Shown: positions 1 to 9,300, counted from the stretch's first letter. The stretch: DNA of 36,053 bases from Bdellovibrionales bacterium GWB1_55_8 (GCA_001769835.1 MEPR01000076.1:666-36718), one strand, 5' to 3'. The notes: generated by a model from the letters alone, not told the origin. Translations and numbers: made by a program.

Positions 1-287
1 TAGCTTTTGAGTTGCCTGTATTGATCACGCTACTTGGGTACCTTGGGGTGATTGACGCAGCGTTCCTGAGAAAGCACCGTCGGAATGCGATCATGGGTAT
101 CACCGTTGTTTCGGCGTTGTTCGCTCCGCCGGACGCCATCTCCATGCTGATACTGGGCATCCCGCTCGTTATTCTGTACGAGGGGTCGATCTGGGTGGTT
201 CAGTGGCTGGGTGTGCGGCGAAAGCGGGTATCTGATTCTGGCGTACCTGCCCCGTTGACGGGTCAATCCCGGCCGCCCGAACTATAG
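1..287 (+). CDS. tatC: Sec-independent translocase TatC, C-terminal end (partial)
   Basis: The reading frame is open from the left edge (codons from base 3) to a TAG at 285-287, so only about the last 94 codons are present. The visible protein has the TatC end: a helix beginning FELPVLITLLGYLGV, the loop FLRKHRRNAIMG, then APPDAISMLILGIPLVILYE, which matches the TatC pattern RKYRR...TPPD...LLYE. TatC is the multispanning inner-membrane receptor for twin-arginine signal peptides and works with TatA/TatB to export folded proteins. A short hydrophilic tail of about 25 residues follows the last membrane segment. Family assignment rests on these motifs; the start and upstream tat genes lie outside the window. 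Confidence 0.88.
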   Translation, partial: AFELPVLITLLGYLGVIDAAFLRKHRRNAIMGITVVSALFAPPDAISMLILGIPLVILYEGSIWVVQWLGVRRKRVSDSGVPAPLTGQSRPPEL

Positions 288-352
288 CTCTTTTAAGCTT
301 GGGGGGAGTAGCCCCTTGTGCTAAACATCTCGAATTCCCTAATCGGGTACAA

Positions 353-437
353 CCTTGCTCGGCAAGGACCAGGACCTCGGTCCTGACCGGCCGGGCTTTT
401 GGGTTGTTTGGTTCAGTTACCATCCACCAAACTTCCC
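353..437 (+). promoter_or_regulatory. Structured 5' leader of rpsF operon
   Basis: Three consecutive inverted repeats lie just upstream of rpsF: CCTTGC/GCAAGG (353-358/362-367), CAGGACC/GGTCCTG (370-376/379-385), and GTTTGGT/ACCAAAC (406-412/426-432). The last is extended by GGG/CCC (401-403/435-437) across a TT/TT internal loop. CCGG-rich sequence (387-396) and a short T run sit between the second and third. The stem-loops end 11 nt before the Shine-Dalgarno sequence. In many bacteria the bS6:bS18 complex represses its own mRNA through a 5' leader; that this leader does so is only a suggestion. Confidence 0.45.
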
Positions 438-458
438 ATTAACCAAAAGGAGCAAAAG

Positions 459-941
459 ATGGCTAACACTGCATCCGCAGATATTCGTGCGGGTTATGAA
501 ACCACGATGATCACGCGGTCCGAGCTCTCGGACGACGCGTTGAAAGCACTTCAAGAAAAACTGGCCGGTGTCGTTACTGAATTCGGTGGCGAAATCGTGT
601 TGACCGAAGACTGGGGTCGCAGAAAACTGGCGTATCCGATTCAGAAGGAATCGCGCGGCCATTACAATTATTTCGTTTATTCCGGCAAAGGCGAAATCGT
701 GCACGAAATCGAGCGTCACCTTCGTCTGCACGAACACGTTCTTCGCTTCCTGACCGTGAATCTCGAAAAAGAATTCAATGCTGAGAATTTCCGCAAGCAA
801 CGCGCTGAAGTCCATGCCGCTGCGAAACGCCGTGAAGAAGAGCGCGAAGCGCGTCGCGAAGAGCGCGATTCACGCCGGTCGTATCACGACCGTGGTGAGT
901 CGTCTGGCGACATTCAAGGCGTCGAAATTTCGGAAGAATAA
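459..941 (+). CDS. rpsF: Small ribosomal subunit protein bS6
   Basis: bS6 binds bS18 on the platform of the 30S subunit. The 160-residue product begins MANTASADIRAGYETTMITR and carries the family core (YETTMITRSEL, WGRRKLAYPI, HYNYFVYSG, IERHLRLHEHVLRF) in about residues 12-110. The ATG at 459 is chosen because AAAAGGAG lies 5-12 nt upstream; an upstream in-frame ATG at 399 falls inside the structured leader and has no ribosome binding site. The last 50 or so residues are a strongly charged Arg/Glu-rich tail (RREEEREARREERDSRR) followed by an acidic end, longer than in the roughly 100-135-residue homologues I know. It is the first gene of rpsF-rpsR-DUF2232-rplI-dnaB, a conserved arrangement. 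Confidence 0.96.
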   Translation: MANTASADIRAGYETTMITRSELSDDALKALQEKLAGVVTEFGGEIVLTEDWGRRKLAYPIQKESRGHYNYFVYSGKGEIVHEIERHLRLHEHVLRFLTVNLEKEFNAENFRKQRAEVHAAAKRREEEREARREERDSRRSYHDRGESSGDIQGVEISEE

Positions 942-968
942 TCAGCGAGCCATAGAAGGAGATCAGTC

Positions 969-1340
969 ATGGCTATTACTAGCGTAAAAGGTTCAGGTTC
1001 AGAATCCCGTTCATTTGACCGTTCGGATCGCGGCGATCGTGGTGATCGTGGCGACCGCGGTGACCGCGGTGACCGTGGTGACAGAATGGATAAAGATGGA
1101 GACGATCGCGGCCGCCGCGGTGGATTCCATCGCAAGAAGGTCTGCCGCTTCTGTTCGGATCAGGATTTCGTCATGGATTACAAGGACGCCCGGATGATGC
1201 AGTCCTTCGTCACGGAACATGGTAAAATCGTTCCGCGCCGTATTTCGGGAAACTGCGCAGAGCATCAGCGTAAGCTCACGTCGGCCGTCAAGAGAGCCCG
1301 GAACATCGCCTTGGTTGGCTATGTGTCCATGGGCACCTGA
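969..1340 (+). CDS. rpsR: Small ribosomal subunit protein bS18 with GDR-repeat extension
   Basis: bS18 sits next to bS6 on the 30S platform. The product has 123 residues against a usual 70-90. The bS18 core is about residues 53-123 ([42 protein letters not shown]) and keeps a zinc-type set C59, C62, C96 and H99. Before it lies a low-complexity extension: residues 19-39 are SDR followed by six GDR units, encoded by an imperfect 9-nt tandem repeat. The start at 969 has GAAGGAG about 8 nt upstream. A shorter start at ATG 1086 ([11 protein letters not shown]) would remove the repeats but has no obvious ribosome binding site, so the long form is preferred. The gene is 27 nt downstream of rpsF. Confidence 0.95.
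   Translation: MAITSVKGSGSESRSFDRSDRGDRGDRGDRGDRGDRGDRMDKDGDDRGRRGGFHRKKVCRFCSDQDFVMDYKDARMMQSFVTEHGKIVPRRISGNCAEHQRKLTSAVKRARNIALVGYVSMGT
1023..1085 (+). repeat. 9-nt imperfect tandem repeat encoding (S/G)DR
   Basis: Seven successive 9-nt units of the type g-g-y/c-g-a-y-c-g-y encode SDR and then six GDR triplets inside rpsR (residues 19-39). The units differ mostly at third codon positions, so selection seems to hold the peptide rather than the DNA. The reading frame is kept throughout. Confidence 0.85.
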
Positions 1341-2337
1341 GACGTCCGCGTCCACGACTAATGAGCGTGAGACGGGAGCGGGAAGAGAGCAATCTCCGCC
1401 AGCTCCCGTCGATCGTTCGTCGAAACGAAACGTTCATTCGCCGATGTGGATCCGGGTTCTTCCGTTTTTTGCGAGCGCTCTGCTTTTCATGAGTGCTTTT
1501 TTCGCGATATTCACTCCATTTCCCTTGCTTACGACACGTTTGCGCCTGGGAGCGAAGTGGTTCGCCCTGGCGGTTTTTACCAATGCGGCGCTGGTGGTGT
1601 TGGCATCGGGTTGGACCGGTCTGGGTGGATTTCTGATTTTAGGTTTTGTCGTCGCGTCAACGCTCGCAGCGGGCTTTGAACGCGGCTGGCGTGTTGAAAA
1701 AACCGCTCTGGTCTCGTTTGTCGGGATCCTGATGTCTGGAATGGCATTGCTTGCTGTTCACGCAGTCATTCACCGCGTGGGTATCATGGCCGAGCTTCAG
1801 GCCCAGCTTGCGGTCGCCGTTGAGATGATGTCAGAAACGGTTGTTTCGGGTCCGGAGGGGCTTCGGACAGGAATTTTAGGAGGAGCCGACCTCGCTGAAT
1901 GGAAAGAGGGGCTGCGTACCGAACTTCCTGGTGCATTGTCTGTTTTCTGTCTGGTCCTCGTGGTTCTGAACATGATTTTGGCCATTCGCCTGAATCCTGC
2001 AGGAATTCGCGAGAAAGGCGGAATTGGTTCAGGTTTTCTGCTACATTGGCGGGCCCCTGAATATCTTGTCTGGCCAACATTGCTGGCTGGTTTCTTTTTG
2101 CTGGTTGATATCCATGCTGCGGGGTGGCTCCCCAGCGCGGTTTTCAAGACTTTGATGGCCGTTTATGCGCTGCAGGGCTTGAGCATTTTGGGCTTCTTTT
2201 TGGAGCTTTGGCGTATCAGGGGTGCTTTCAGAACTGCAGCCCTGGTTATCGCGATTTTTCTGATGACTCCGCTTCTTTTAAGCTTGGGGTTCTTTGACCT
2301 CTGGTTTGACTTTCGGAGTAAGTTCAGGCAATCGTAA
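1321..2337 (+). CDS. DUF2232 (YybS-like) polytopic membrane protein
   Basis: The protein has about eight hydrophobic segments (for example [107 protein letters not shown]) and looks like a DUF2232 family inner-membrane protein. That family commonly sits between rpsR and rplI in deltaproteobacteria and their relatives; its function is unknown. The start is uncertain. ATG 1321 overlaps rpsR by 20 nt and would be translationally coupled, adding about 41 hydrophilic residues. ATG 1444 (MWIRVLPFF) begins directly at the first membrane segment but lacks a visible ribosome binding site. The neighbours argue for a role near ribosome or envelope biogenesis, but nothing in the sequence shows one. Confidence 0.75.
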   Translation: MCPWAPETSASTTNERETGAGREQSPPAPVDRSSKRNVHSPMWIRVLPFFASALLFMSAFFAIFTPFPLLTTRLRLGAKWFALAVFTNAALVVLASGWTGLGGFLILGFVVASTLAAGFERGWRVEKTALVSFVGILMSGMALLAVHAVIHRVGIMAELQAQLAVAVEMMSETVVSGPEGLRTGILGGADLAEWKEGLRTELPGALSVFCLVLVVLNMILAIRLNPAGIREKGGIGSGFLLHWRAPEYLVWPTLLAGFFLLVDIHAAGWLPSAVFKTLMAVYALQGLSILGFFLELWRIRGAFRTAALVIAIFLMTPLLLSLGFFDLWFDFRSKFRQS

Positions 2338-2365
2338 TACTCTTCAAATTTATCAGGAGTGAGTC

Positions 2366-2812
2366 ATGTTAGTCATTTTGCGTGAGAATGTTGATAATCT
2401 AGGACGTATCGGTGACGTGGTGAAGGTCTCTGACGGTTATGCGCGTAATTTCCTGTTGCCGCGCAATCTGGTGGTCACAGCTGACGAGAAAAACGTCGCG
2501 ATGATCGAGCATCACAAGCGCTCGCTCGAGAAAAAGCGCCTCGCCCAGAGGGGCGCCGCTGAAGAACTCGCGAAGAAGCTGAATGACTTCTCCTGCACGA
2601 TTACTCGTAAAGCCGGTGAACACGACAAGCTGTTCGGCTCTGTCGGCTCTGGTGACATCGCCGATGCGTTGAAAAAAGCGGGTTATCAGATCGAAAAGCG
2701 CGTGATCCATCTTGAGCACGCCATCAAGACTCTTGGGGTTCACCCGGTTACCATAAAGCTCGAGCCGGAAGTGACCGCCACACTGAAGGTTTGGGTCGTC
2801 AAAGAGGAATAA
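2366..2812 (+). CDS. rplI: Large ribosomal subunit protein bL9
   Basis: bL9 is an elongated protein of the 50S subunit near the L1 stalk. The 148-residue product matches the family length. It opens with the N-terminal RNA-binding domain (MLVILRENVDNLGRIGDVV, then KVSDGYARNFLLPRNLVV), continues with a long charged connecting helix (about residues 45-75), and ends in the C-terminal domain (KLFGSVGSGDIADALKKAGY ... KTLGVHPVTIKLEPEVTATL). CAGGAG lies 8 nt before ATG 2366. It stands 28 nt after the DUF2232 gene and 7 nt before dnaB, consistent with one operon. Confidence 0.97.
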   Translation: MLVILRENVDNLGRIGDVVKVSDGYARNFLLPRNLVVTADEKNVAMIEHHKRSLEKKRLAQRGAAEELAKKLNDFSCTITRKAGEHDKLFGSVGSGDIADALKKAGYQIEKRVIHLEHAIKTLGVHPVTIKLEPEVTATLKVWVVKEE

Positions 2813-2819
2813 TCCTCAA

Positions 2820-4286
2820 ATGAGCGGGGGAGATGGCAGTTGGGATCGTCCCCCTGATGGTGGCGGAACTGCGTTCGCGGGTGCCATGAAGCACTCAGGT
2901 GGACGTCTTCCTCCTCATAATCTGGAGGCGGAGCGGTCGGTGCTCGGCGCTGTCCTCCTGAACAATGAAGCCATTCATCGTGTTCTCGAGCTTGGACTTG
3001 AGGCGCGTGATTTTTATCGCGACACGCACGGAAAAATATTTGAGGCCGCATTGGGTCTTTCCGAGCGGGGCGAGCCCATTGATCTGGTGACGATCACGTC
3101 CGCGCTCCGGGACCGTGGCTCGTTCGATCAAATCGGCGGTACGGCTACTCTCACGGGCTTGTTCGAGGATAGTTTTGCCACGAGTAACGTGGGTTATTAT
3201 GCGAAGATTGTTCGGGAGAAGGCGCTTCTTCGCCGCGTGATTGAAACGGCAAGTGAGATCGCTGCCGACGCTTTTGAAGGTGTTTCCGACACTGAGGCTT
3301 TCCTGGATGAGGCCGAGCGAAAGATTTTTTCGGTAGCGGACACGAAACTCACGAAATCATTCGCAAGTATTCAACGCATTCTTGTTGAGAACATGCACAC
3401 GATCGAGGAGCTCTCGCAGCAAAAGAGCGAGGTGGTCGGTCTATCCACAGGTTTCAATGATTTCGATAAACTCACGGGTGGTCTGCGCCCAGGACAGCTC
3501 ATCATTCTCGCTGCACGACCGGCAATGGGCAAAACCAGTCTCTTTCTTTCGGCGGTACAAAACATCGCAATGAGTGGGAAGGGTGTATGTGCGATTTTCT
3601 CGATGGAAATGTCGCAAGACGAACTTGGCTTCCGCTTTTTGTCCGGTATGGCGCGCATTGACTCCAAGCGATTGAAAATCGGCCGCCTTGCTGATCGTGA
3701 CTGGCCGAGGCTGGCACAGGCTGCGGATCAGCTGTCGCGGGCAAAGATTTTCATCGACGATTCGGGTGACCTTACCGTGATGGACATTCGTGCGCGTTGT
3801 CGACGATTGATGAGCACCGAGAAGAAGCTCGATCTGATTTGCGTCGACTATCTGCAGCTCATGAAAGGTTCAAAAGCGGCTCAGAAAGGTGATGGATCGC
3901 GCGAGCGGGAAATTTCCGAGATCAGCCGTAATCTGAAAAATCTCGCGAAGGAACTCAGGGTTCCGATCATCGCGCTGTCCCAGCTGAATCGCGGAGTGGA
4001 AAGTCGCCCGAACAAACGGCCGATGCTGTCAGACCTTCGTGAATCCGGCGCCATCGAGCAGGACGCCGACATGGTCTGCTTTATTTATCGCGACGAAGTT
4101 TACAACAAGGATACGGAGCAAAAAGGGGTGGCTGAGCTGATCGTCGCCAAACACCGCGCGGGTGAAACCGCGACTGTGAACCTGGCGTGGCTCGCCGAAT
4201 ACACTCTTTTCGCGAATCTCGCGGGTGATTACCCGGGCACGCCAGTGCCGACGCCACGTTATGACAAGGGCGACGTGAACCTTTAA
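2820..4286 (+). CDS. dnaB: Replicative DNA helicase DnaB
   Basis: DnaB is the hexameric 5'-3' helicase that unwinds DNA at the replication fork and contacts primase. The 488-residue product has the N-terminal DnaB domain (PPHNLEAERSVLGAVLLNNE onward, about residues 31-133), a linker, and the RecA-like C-terminal domain. That domain has a P-loop (ARPAMGKTS), the conserved FSMEMS, the Walker B region (LICVDYLQLM), and the SQLNRGVESRPNKRPMLSDL segment. No intein or insertion is visible. The first 30 residues are Gly/Asp/Pro-rich and not conserved, so ATG 2886 (MKHSGGRLPPHN) is an alternative start. Its TAA overlaps the stop codon of the convergent gene. Confidence 0.96.
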   Translation: MSGGDGSWDRPPDGGGTAFAGAMKHSGGRLPPHNLEAERSVLGAVLLNNEAIHRVLELGLEARDFYRDTHGKIFEAALGLSERGEPIDLVTITSALRDRGSFDQIGGTATLTGLFEDSFATSNVGYYAKIVREKALLRRVIETASEIAADAFEGVSDTEAFLDEAERKIFSVADTKLTKSFASIQRILVENMHTIEELSQQKSEVVGLSTGFNDFDKLTGGLRPGQLIILAARPAMGKTSLFLSAVQNIAMSGKGVCAIFSMEMSQDELGFRFLSGMARIDSKRLKIGRLADRDWPRLAQAADQLSRAKIFIDDSGDLTVMDIRARCRRLMSTEKKLDLICVDYLQLMKGSKAAQKGDGSREREISEISRNLKNLAKELRVPIIALSQLNRGVESRPNKRPMLSDLRESGAIEQDADMVCFIYRDEVYNKDTEQKGVAELIVAKHRAGETATVNLAWLAEYTLFANLAGDYPGTPVPTPRYDKGDVNL

Positions 4287-6019
4287 ATTTTTGCCTGGAA
4301 AATAAAAGGATAGATGACCGTTGTCGGCTGACCATTCTGAGCGGCTGGAAATTTCATTTGCTTGATGACTTCAAGCACGCAGCTTTCGAGTTGTGCGGAT
4401 CCCGTATTTGATGTGGTGACTTGCGTAGTGGTGACGGGCCCCGCCGGAGAAATGTTCCATCGGTAGCTGACGCGGCCCGCGAGATGCGGGTTGGACAGGA
4501 GCGCCTTTTCGTAGCACGCGCGAATCTGATTCCGAGTTTGCGCTATGACTCTTCGGACCGTTTCACGATCAAGCCCTCCTGCCACGCTGAAAGCGCGAGT
4601 ATCCAGTCTTCCGAAATCCCAGCCCGGTGCAAGGCCCTCGCCGCCGGTGGCCAGGGAGTTTCCAGCTTTATAGCCCGGGTTCTTGTTGCTGAGTCCGATT
4701 GCTCCAATCGACTTTGGATCGTAGCCTTTGCCGCCTTGAAGAGTGGTTGCCGCCCTTGCAAGAGAAGAGGATCCGCCCGGCATCTTGACGCCTTGCTTGC
4801 CGCCGCCCAAGTCGGCCTGGGGTGCTGTTTTGAGAACGATGCTGCCTGAATTCGCGGAAACGGATTCCGTGATAATACCTTGGTTCAAAATCCGATCCGC
4901 GCTGATCCCGGCGCCTTTCGGGCCTGCGGCCTTCGATTTCAAGGCTCCCAGCAGTCCGATCATATTGACGTCCCTGACGTCGGCGGGAGAATTGAGGCCG
5001 GCCTTTTCAACTTTGCTCGGCTTCGGTGCCTGGCGAGCCGCAGTTACCAGCCCCGCTGGTTTGGTCTTGGGTGTCTTTGGCGCGACATCCACTACAGTCT
5101 GTGCTGGCGGTTCCTGCGCTTCCGACTTCGGCGGTTCGCGGTACGCTTCGGGCGGGGGCTCTGGAACGGCCTTGATTTCAACGGTGGCAATCCGCGGAGG
5201 TGCCTCAGGCCGTGGTTCTTCCTGAGGACGAAAAAGCAGGGGTACGACTCCAAGTAGGACGACGCCCAGAAATGTGCCGGCGCCAAGCAGTTTCAAAAGG
5301 AGCCGGTCCCTGAGTGGGGCACGCTTCGGAGAGGGTACCCGAATTTCCCGGACGAACCGCAGAAAGAAAATATGCCCTTTCCAGCTCAATTTGAGAAGCT
5401 CGTCAGCAACAAGTTCCACGCTTGTCTTCTCTGACACCGGAGCCCCTCTGCGATGGATTTCCGCGCCGGGCATTTCCTCCAGCAGAACCCGAAGGATGGC
5501 GTCCTTCTGTTCACGAGGGACCATCACCCTGAATTCCGGAATGGAAGAGAGAGGCCGAAGCTTCTTTCCGGGCTTGGGCTTCATATGAATGACTTCTTCG
5601 AGCGTTCCCGAATCAGAGCGGACATGGATCAGTTCGATCATGCGAAGGCTTAACGCGGCCGTCGCGCCATTCTGATCATCCAATGAGGCGCGAATCGCCC
5701 CGCCGATCTCGGGCAGGTGCTCCAGCGAATCTTCAACCCATTCGAAAGTGAATCCGCCGAACTGTTTCGACTGATCCTCTAGCAAGACCCCTTCGCCCGA
5801 AACGTCGCCTGCTTTGGATACGTTAAAAATGGACCAGCTCCCTTTTGAGGCGTCGAACTGTCCGACTCCGACCCATTCAAGCACAAACTGCACGGCTTCC
5901 ACGCCCGGGGCTCGAAGTACAACATCGCAGGCGGGCGAGCGCCCGATAGTCGCCATCGAGCGATGCAGATGCGCTCGGGCTATCTCCAACTGGCCGCGCG
6001 AGATGCTCAGAATTTTCAT
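4283..6019 (-). CDS. FHA-like / TonB-like trans-envelope protein (AgmX/PglI C-terminal domain)
   Basis: The 578-residue product reads as a cytoplasm-to-periplasm connector. Residues 1-100 look like a degenerate FHA domain (ATIGRSPACDVVL). Residues 100-235 are a further cytoplasmic region, 241-263 one membrane helix, and 265-345 a Pro/Lys/Glu-rich periplasmic spacer as in TonB. Residues 346-480 are Gly/Ser-rich, and 483-578 match the AgmX/PglI-type C-terminal domain (IRACYEKALLSNPHLAGRV, then KFPAAQNGQPTTVIYPFIF). In Myxococcus, GltG has the same FHA-membrane-TonB plan and links the gliding motor to the outer membrane; that role here is inference. The start ATG overlaps the upstream gene's stop (ATGA), with AAGGGGAAAAG before it. 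It is the last gene of the operon. Confidence 0.82.
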   Translation of the reverse strand: MKILSISRGQLEIARAHLHRSMATIGRSPACDVVLRAPGVEAVQFVLEWVGVGQFDASKGSWSIFNVSKAGDVSGEGVLLEDQSKQFGGFTFEWVEDSLEHLPEIGGAIRASLDDQNGATAALSLRMIELIHVRSDSGTLEEVIHMKPKPGKKLRPLSSIPEFRVMVPREQKDAILRVLLEEMPGAEIHRRGAPVSEKTSVELVADELLKLSWKGHIFFLRFVREIRVPSPKRAPLRDRLLLKLLGAGTFLGVVLLGVVPLLFRPQEEPRPEAPPRIATVEIKAVPEPPPEAYREPPKSEAQEPPAQTVVDVAPKTPKTKPAGLVTAARQAPKPSKVEKAGLNSPADVRDVNMIGLLGALKSKAAGPKGAGISADRILNQGIITESVSANSGSIVLKTAPQADLGGGKQGVKMPGGSSSLARAATTLQGGKGYDPKSIGAIGLSNKNPGYKAGNSLATGGEGLAPGWDFGRLDTRAFSVAGGLDRETVRRVIAQTRNQIRACYEKALLSNPHLAGRVSYRWNISPAGPVTTTQVTTSNTGSAQLESCVLEVIKQMKFPAAQNGQPTTVIYPFIFQAKI

Positions 6020-6309
6020 TTCCGCTTTTCCCCTTGGCTCGCCGGCATCAAAGCCCGGGGCTCATAATAGCCGGGGCGCCACCTCCTGCTTGAAGCATGG
6101 AAGTCATTGAAGTCCTTCCGCAGGTAAAGTACGGGACCCATTTGTTGCGCTTGGCTGCCCATTTGCACGAAAATATCCGGCCGGAGTCGTTCCCCTTGAA
6201 TGACATCTGCCTCGAAATCCATCACTGCCGCATTTGAAGCATTCTCCTGGCCGGCAAATGCGCCGCATTCGAGGTGCCAGGCAAATGCGAGTATCCAGAA
6301 AAGGTTCAC
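6016..6309 (-). CDS. Small exported protein of the gliding-type operon
   Basis: This 97-residue protein starts with an apparent signal peptide (residues 1-19, MNLFWILAFAWHLECGAFA) and has a conserved-looking body, MDFEADVIQGERLRPDIFVQ, followed by LYLRKDFNDFH and a basic end. The start is GTG 6309, not the ATG 18 nt upstream. AAGGAGG lies 7 nt before the GTG and overlaps that ATG, and the GTG forms a GTGA overlap with the stop of the preceding TPR gene. Its own stop forms ATGA with the next gene. Such strict coupling suggests fixed stoichiometry with its neighbours. I recall similar short proteins with a 'DFE..VIQGE...P' core in related motility clusters, but I cannot name the family; the function is unknown. 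Confidence 0.78.
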   Translation of the reverse strand: MNLFWILAFAWHLECGAFAGQENASNAAVMDFEADVIQGERLRPDIFVQMGSQAQQMGPVLYLRKDFNDFHASSRRWRPGYYEPRALMPASQGEKRK

Positions 6310-9300
6310 TGCACCGCCTCCTTCCACTCATCGATCACATCCTGCGACTTGCTCTGCATCAGTTCTTCCCAGACGTATCTTTGCATCAGCTCAGAGGGGC
6401 TGCCTATCAGTAATATTCCGGCGCGTACCTGGTAGTACTCCTCGGTGTCTTCGAGTAAGTCCTCTCTGAGCAGGTCTGCCAGGATCATCGCAGCGATCGC
6501 GTTACCCTGTTTCAGAAAACCGAGCAGAACTGACAGTGGGGGCTGATTCTTACGCCCAGGCCAGGACCATTGTTCGAACGAGGGAAGTGGGATGGTCGAT
6601 CTGGCCTTCAGTTCCGCCTCCTTGTTTAAAATATCAGAGGCCGAGGTCTCGACTTTTCGCCATTCATCGGCCTGATCGGAAAACTCCCTGGCGATCTCAC
6701 CGAGTCCTTGCTTGTATTCCACTGTCTGAGCCTCTGTAAGTCCGGCCGGCAGGGGAGAGCTCAGAATGATCGAGGCGATCTTCTCCTCATTATTTCGAGC
6801 CGTTCGCAATAGGCGCAGTTGCGAACTCACCGGAAGAGCCTTTAAATCCTGAAGGAGTAAGGGTCTGATTTTTCGCGTCTTCTCGATCAGGACCTGAAGC
6901 CTCTTTGTGAATTCCGCTTCGGCATTTTTCACCTTTTTCGCGGGATCCGGGAATCGTAACTTAAGGAGTTCCCGTTCGCTGCGAACCTGTGAAGCCGTGG
7001 GCGCAGCTTGTGGTGCCAGATTTCCCAGCCAGGCTTTTTCCTTCGTGGTCGGAATGAAGTCCCAGTTGTTGCGGTCGAAGCGGAGCGCCGTTAGGGCGAT
7101 CACCCTCTCGTTTTCTGAACTCGGCGACTGTTTGTTGAAAACGTTGATCACGAACTTTGGCTGCAGTAATGCCAGAAGTCCAAGGAGGTATTCCTGCTTT
7201 GTCTTCGGCAGCATCAGGAAATCGGTGAAATCAGGCTGCCCGTTCTTCGCGGTCCTGGCGAGTTCAAGAATAGTGGTCAGTTCCTGCTTTCGCTCCTTTA
7301 CTTCGGAAGGGAGGAGGTCAATCACGGCCTGGAAGTCGCCATGTTTTAGATGATAGAGACAGGTGGTTTGCAGGAAGTCCGAATATTCGGATTCTCTTTG
7401 CGCCGGCCTTATTCCGGCGAGATTCCTGGTGATCTCCGCGAAATCACTCTTTTCCAGCAGGAAGCTGATGTAATCCCTGCGCGCCATGGTTGCCTTGCCC
7501 GGATCCAAGTTCGTGGCCAGGAAGATCGACAGAAATTTGGAATAATTCTCGCTTTGATCCTCACTTCGCGCTGATACAGCGAGTTTCAGAGACGATTCCC
7601 GGACAATGTCGGTGACGCGCGGGTCTCTTTTCGCGGGTCGAGGAGGGTCGACGTTCTTCAGGACATCCTCGTATCTCTCATCGAGAAATCTTGCCCATTG
7701 CAGGCGATAGTGACTGTCGGACGAAAGATCCTTCGCGAAGATCCGCTCGAGGAGTGCAATGGCCGCATCGAGGTCTTTTCTCTGGACCAGTAGCTCGCCG
7801 AGACGTTTCGCAGCCTGGGTCCAGGCGGGCGATGCTTCGACTTTCTCCACGAATACCTGCAATGCTTGCATGAGCTCGTCAGACCTTTTCGGATCCTGTT
7901 TGAATAACTCTTCAAGTGCCGCGATCCGATCGAGTTCCGCCCTTTGCCGCAAAACCTCCAGAAAAGGATCCGCCGCAATCGCCAAGGCAACTGTGTTCAC
8001 GCATCCCCAATCTTTGAGGTCCTGGCAAACGTCGAGCCACAGCGAGAACATGGTCTTCTTCACTGGTGAGGCAGGAAAATACCTGTCGTAATCAGAGAAT
8101 AGCTGCTTGAGAACCGCTCCGATGCGATCACGTGTGATGGCTTCGGGGGATCTCACGCGACCGGCGAACGTCTCAACGAAACTTCGGATCAGCTTCTGGC
8201 TCTCGAAGTCCAATGCCGGACGCACGGGATCCAACTCTTTGGCGTTGAGGCTGATTTTGCTGGCCTCAATCGAACTTTTCACCATCTCATAATTCGCAAG
8301 CTGTTTCTCGGAGGCGTATTCCAGGCGGCTGGCACTTAGTACCGAAAGGTGCAATTGAATGTGGCGAATGGGGTCTTGTTCCAGCTCCAACAGGCGTTTG
8401 AAAATGGGCGTATTTCGGGATGCTTTTCCCTGAACCTCGAGAATGCCGAATACCGCACGCAAGAAATCGAGATTCAGTTTGGGTTCTTTGAAGAGCTTGT
8501 CCGCAAGCCGAAGGACTTCGTCGTCTTTCTTTGATTTCAAGCTGACGAATGCGAGATCTCGCATGGCGTCTCGGCCAATGTCGGTTCCAGGAAACGCCTT
8601 TGGCAGCCAGGAAAAGACCTTTTCGGCAAATTCTTCGTTGCCAGCGTTCAAATACGCCCATGCGAGCTTGTATCCCGCCGTGCTCCTGATTTTGGGATCG
8701 CCGCGATTCACGCATTTCCGATAATGAACGATGGCCTCCTGCAATTTGTTTGCCTCGAAATATTCTTCCGCAAGATAAAAAGCCATCCAGGTGGCGTCAC
8801 GGGATTCGGGGTCCGCAGCAAGGGCTTTGCGAAACGCGGCCATGGCGCGGGGCGTGTCATTGGAGTAAACCGCTGCAAGTCCTGACACGTAAAGGGCACC
8901 TGAAATGGTGGCTCTGTCCGCATTCGGAGAACGAAGTAATATCTCGGCATCCTGCTTTGCCGCCTTCAAAAAAGAGGTGGCGGATGCGCTAATCCCTGTC
9001 CCGGGCGGAGCCGAAAAAAGACTCAGCTGGGCAAGTGACAAGTTGCTTTTCGCGCGGCTTAAAATCAGCTGGTTCGCAACGGGACCGGGCTTGGAGCGGC
9101 TCAAGATCACGCTGAAACTCTGGACCGCCTTGATGAGATCTTCCTTTCTTTCCTTGCCGAGGTCAGGAATGAGAGCGCGATACTGCTTGCTCATCTTGGG
9201 TTGGGCTGGAGGGGGTTTGGGCGCACTGCCGGGTTTCAGGCTGGAACCGAGGACGGACCCGTCCAGACGACCCGCCCAGCTGGTGCCGGGTAAACTAAAA

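Noticed and set aside
299-316. GGGG/CCCC hairpin after tatC as a terminator
   Set aside because: It has only four pairs and no T run; the tat and rpsF transcripts may simply read through.
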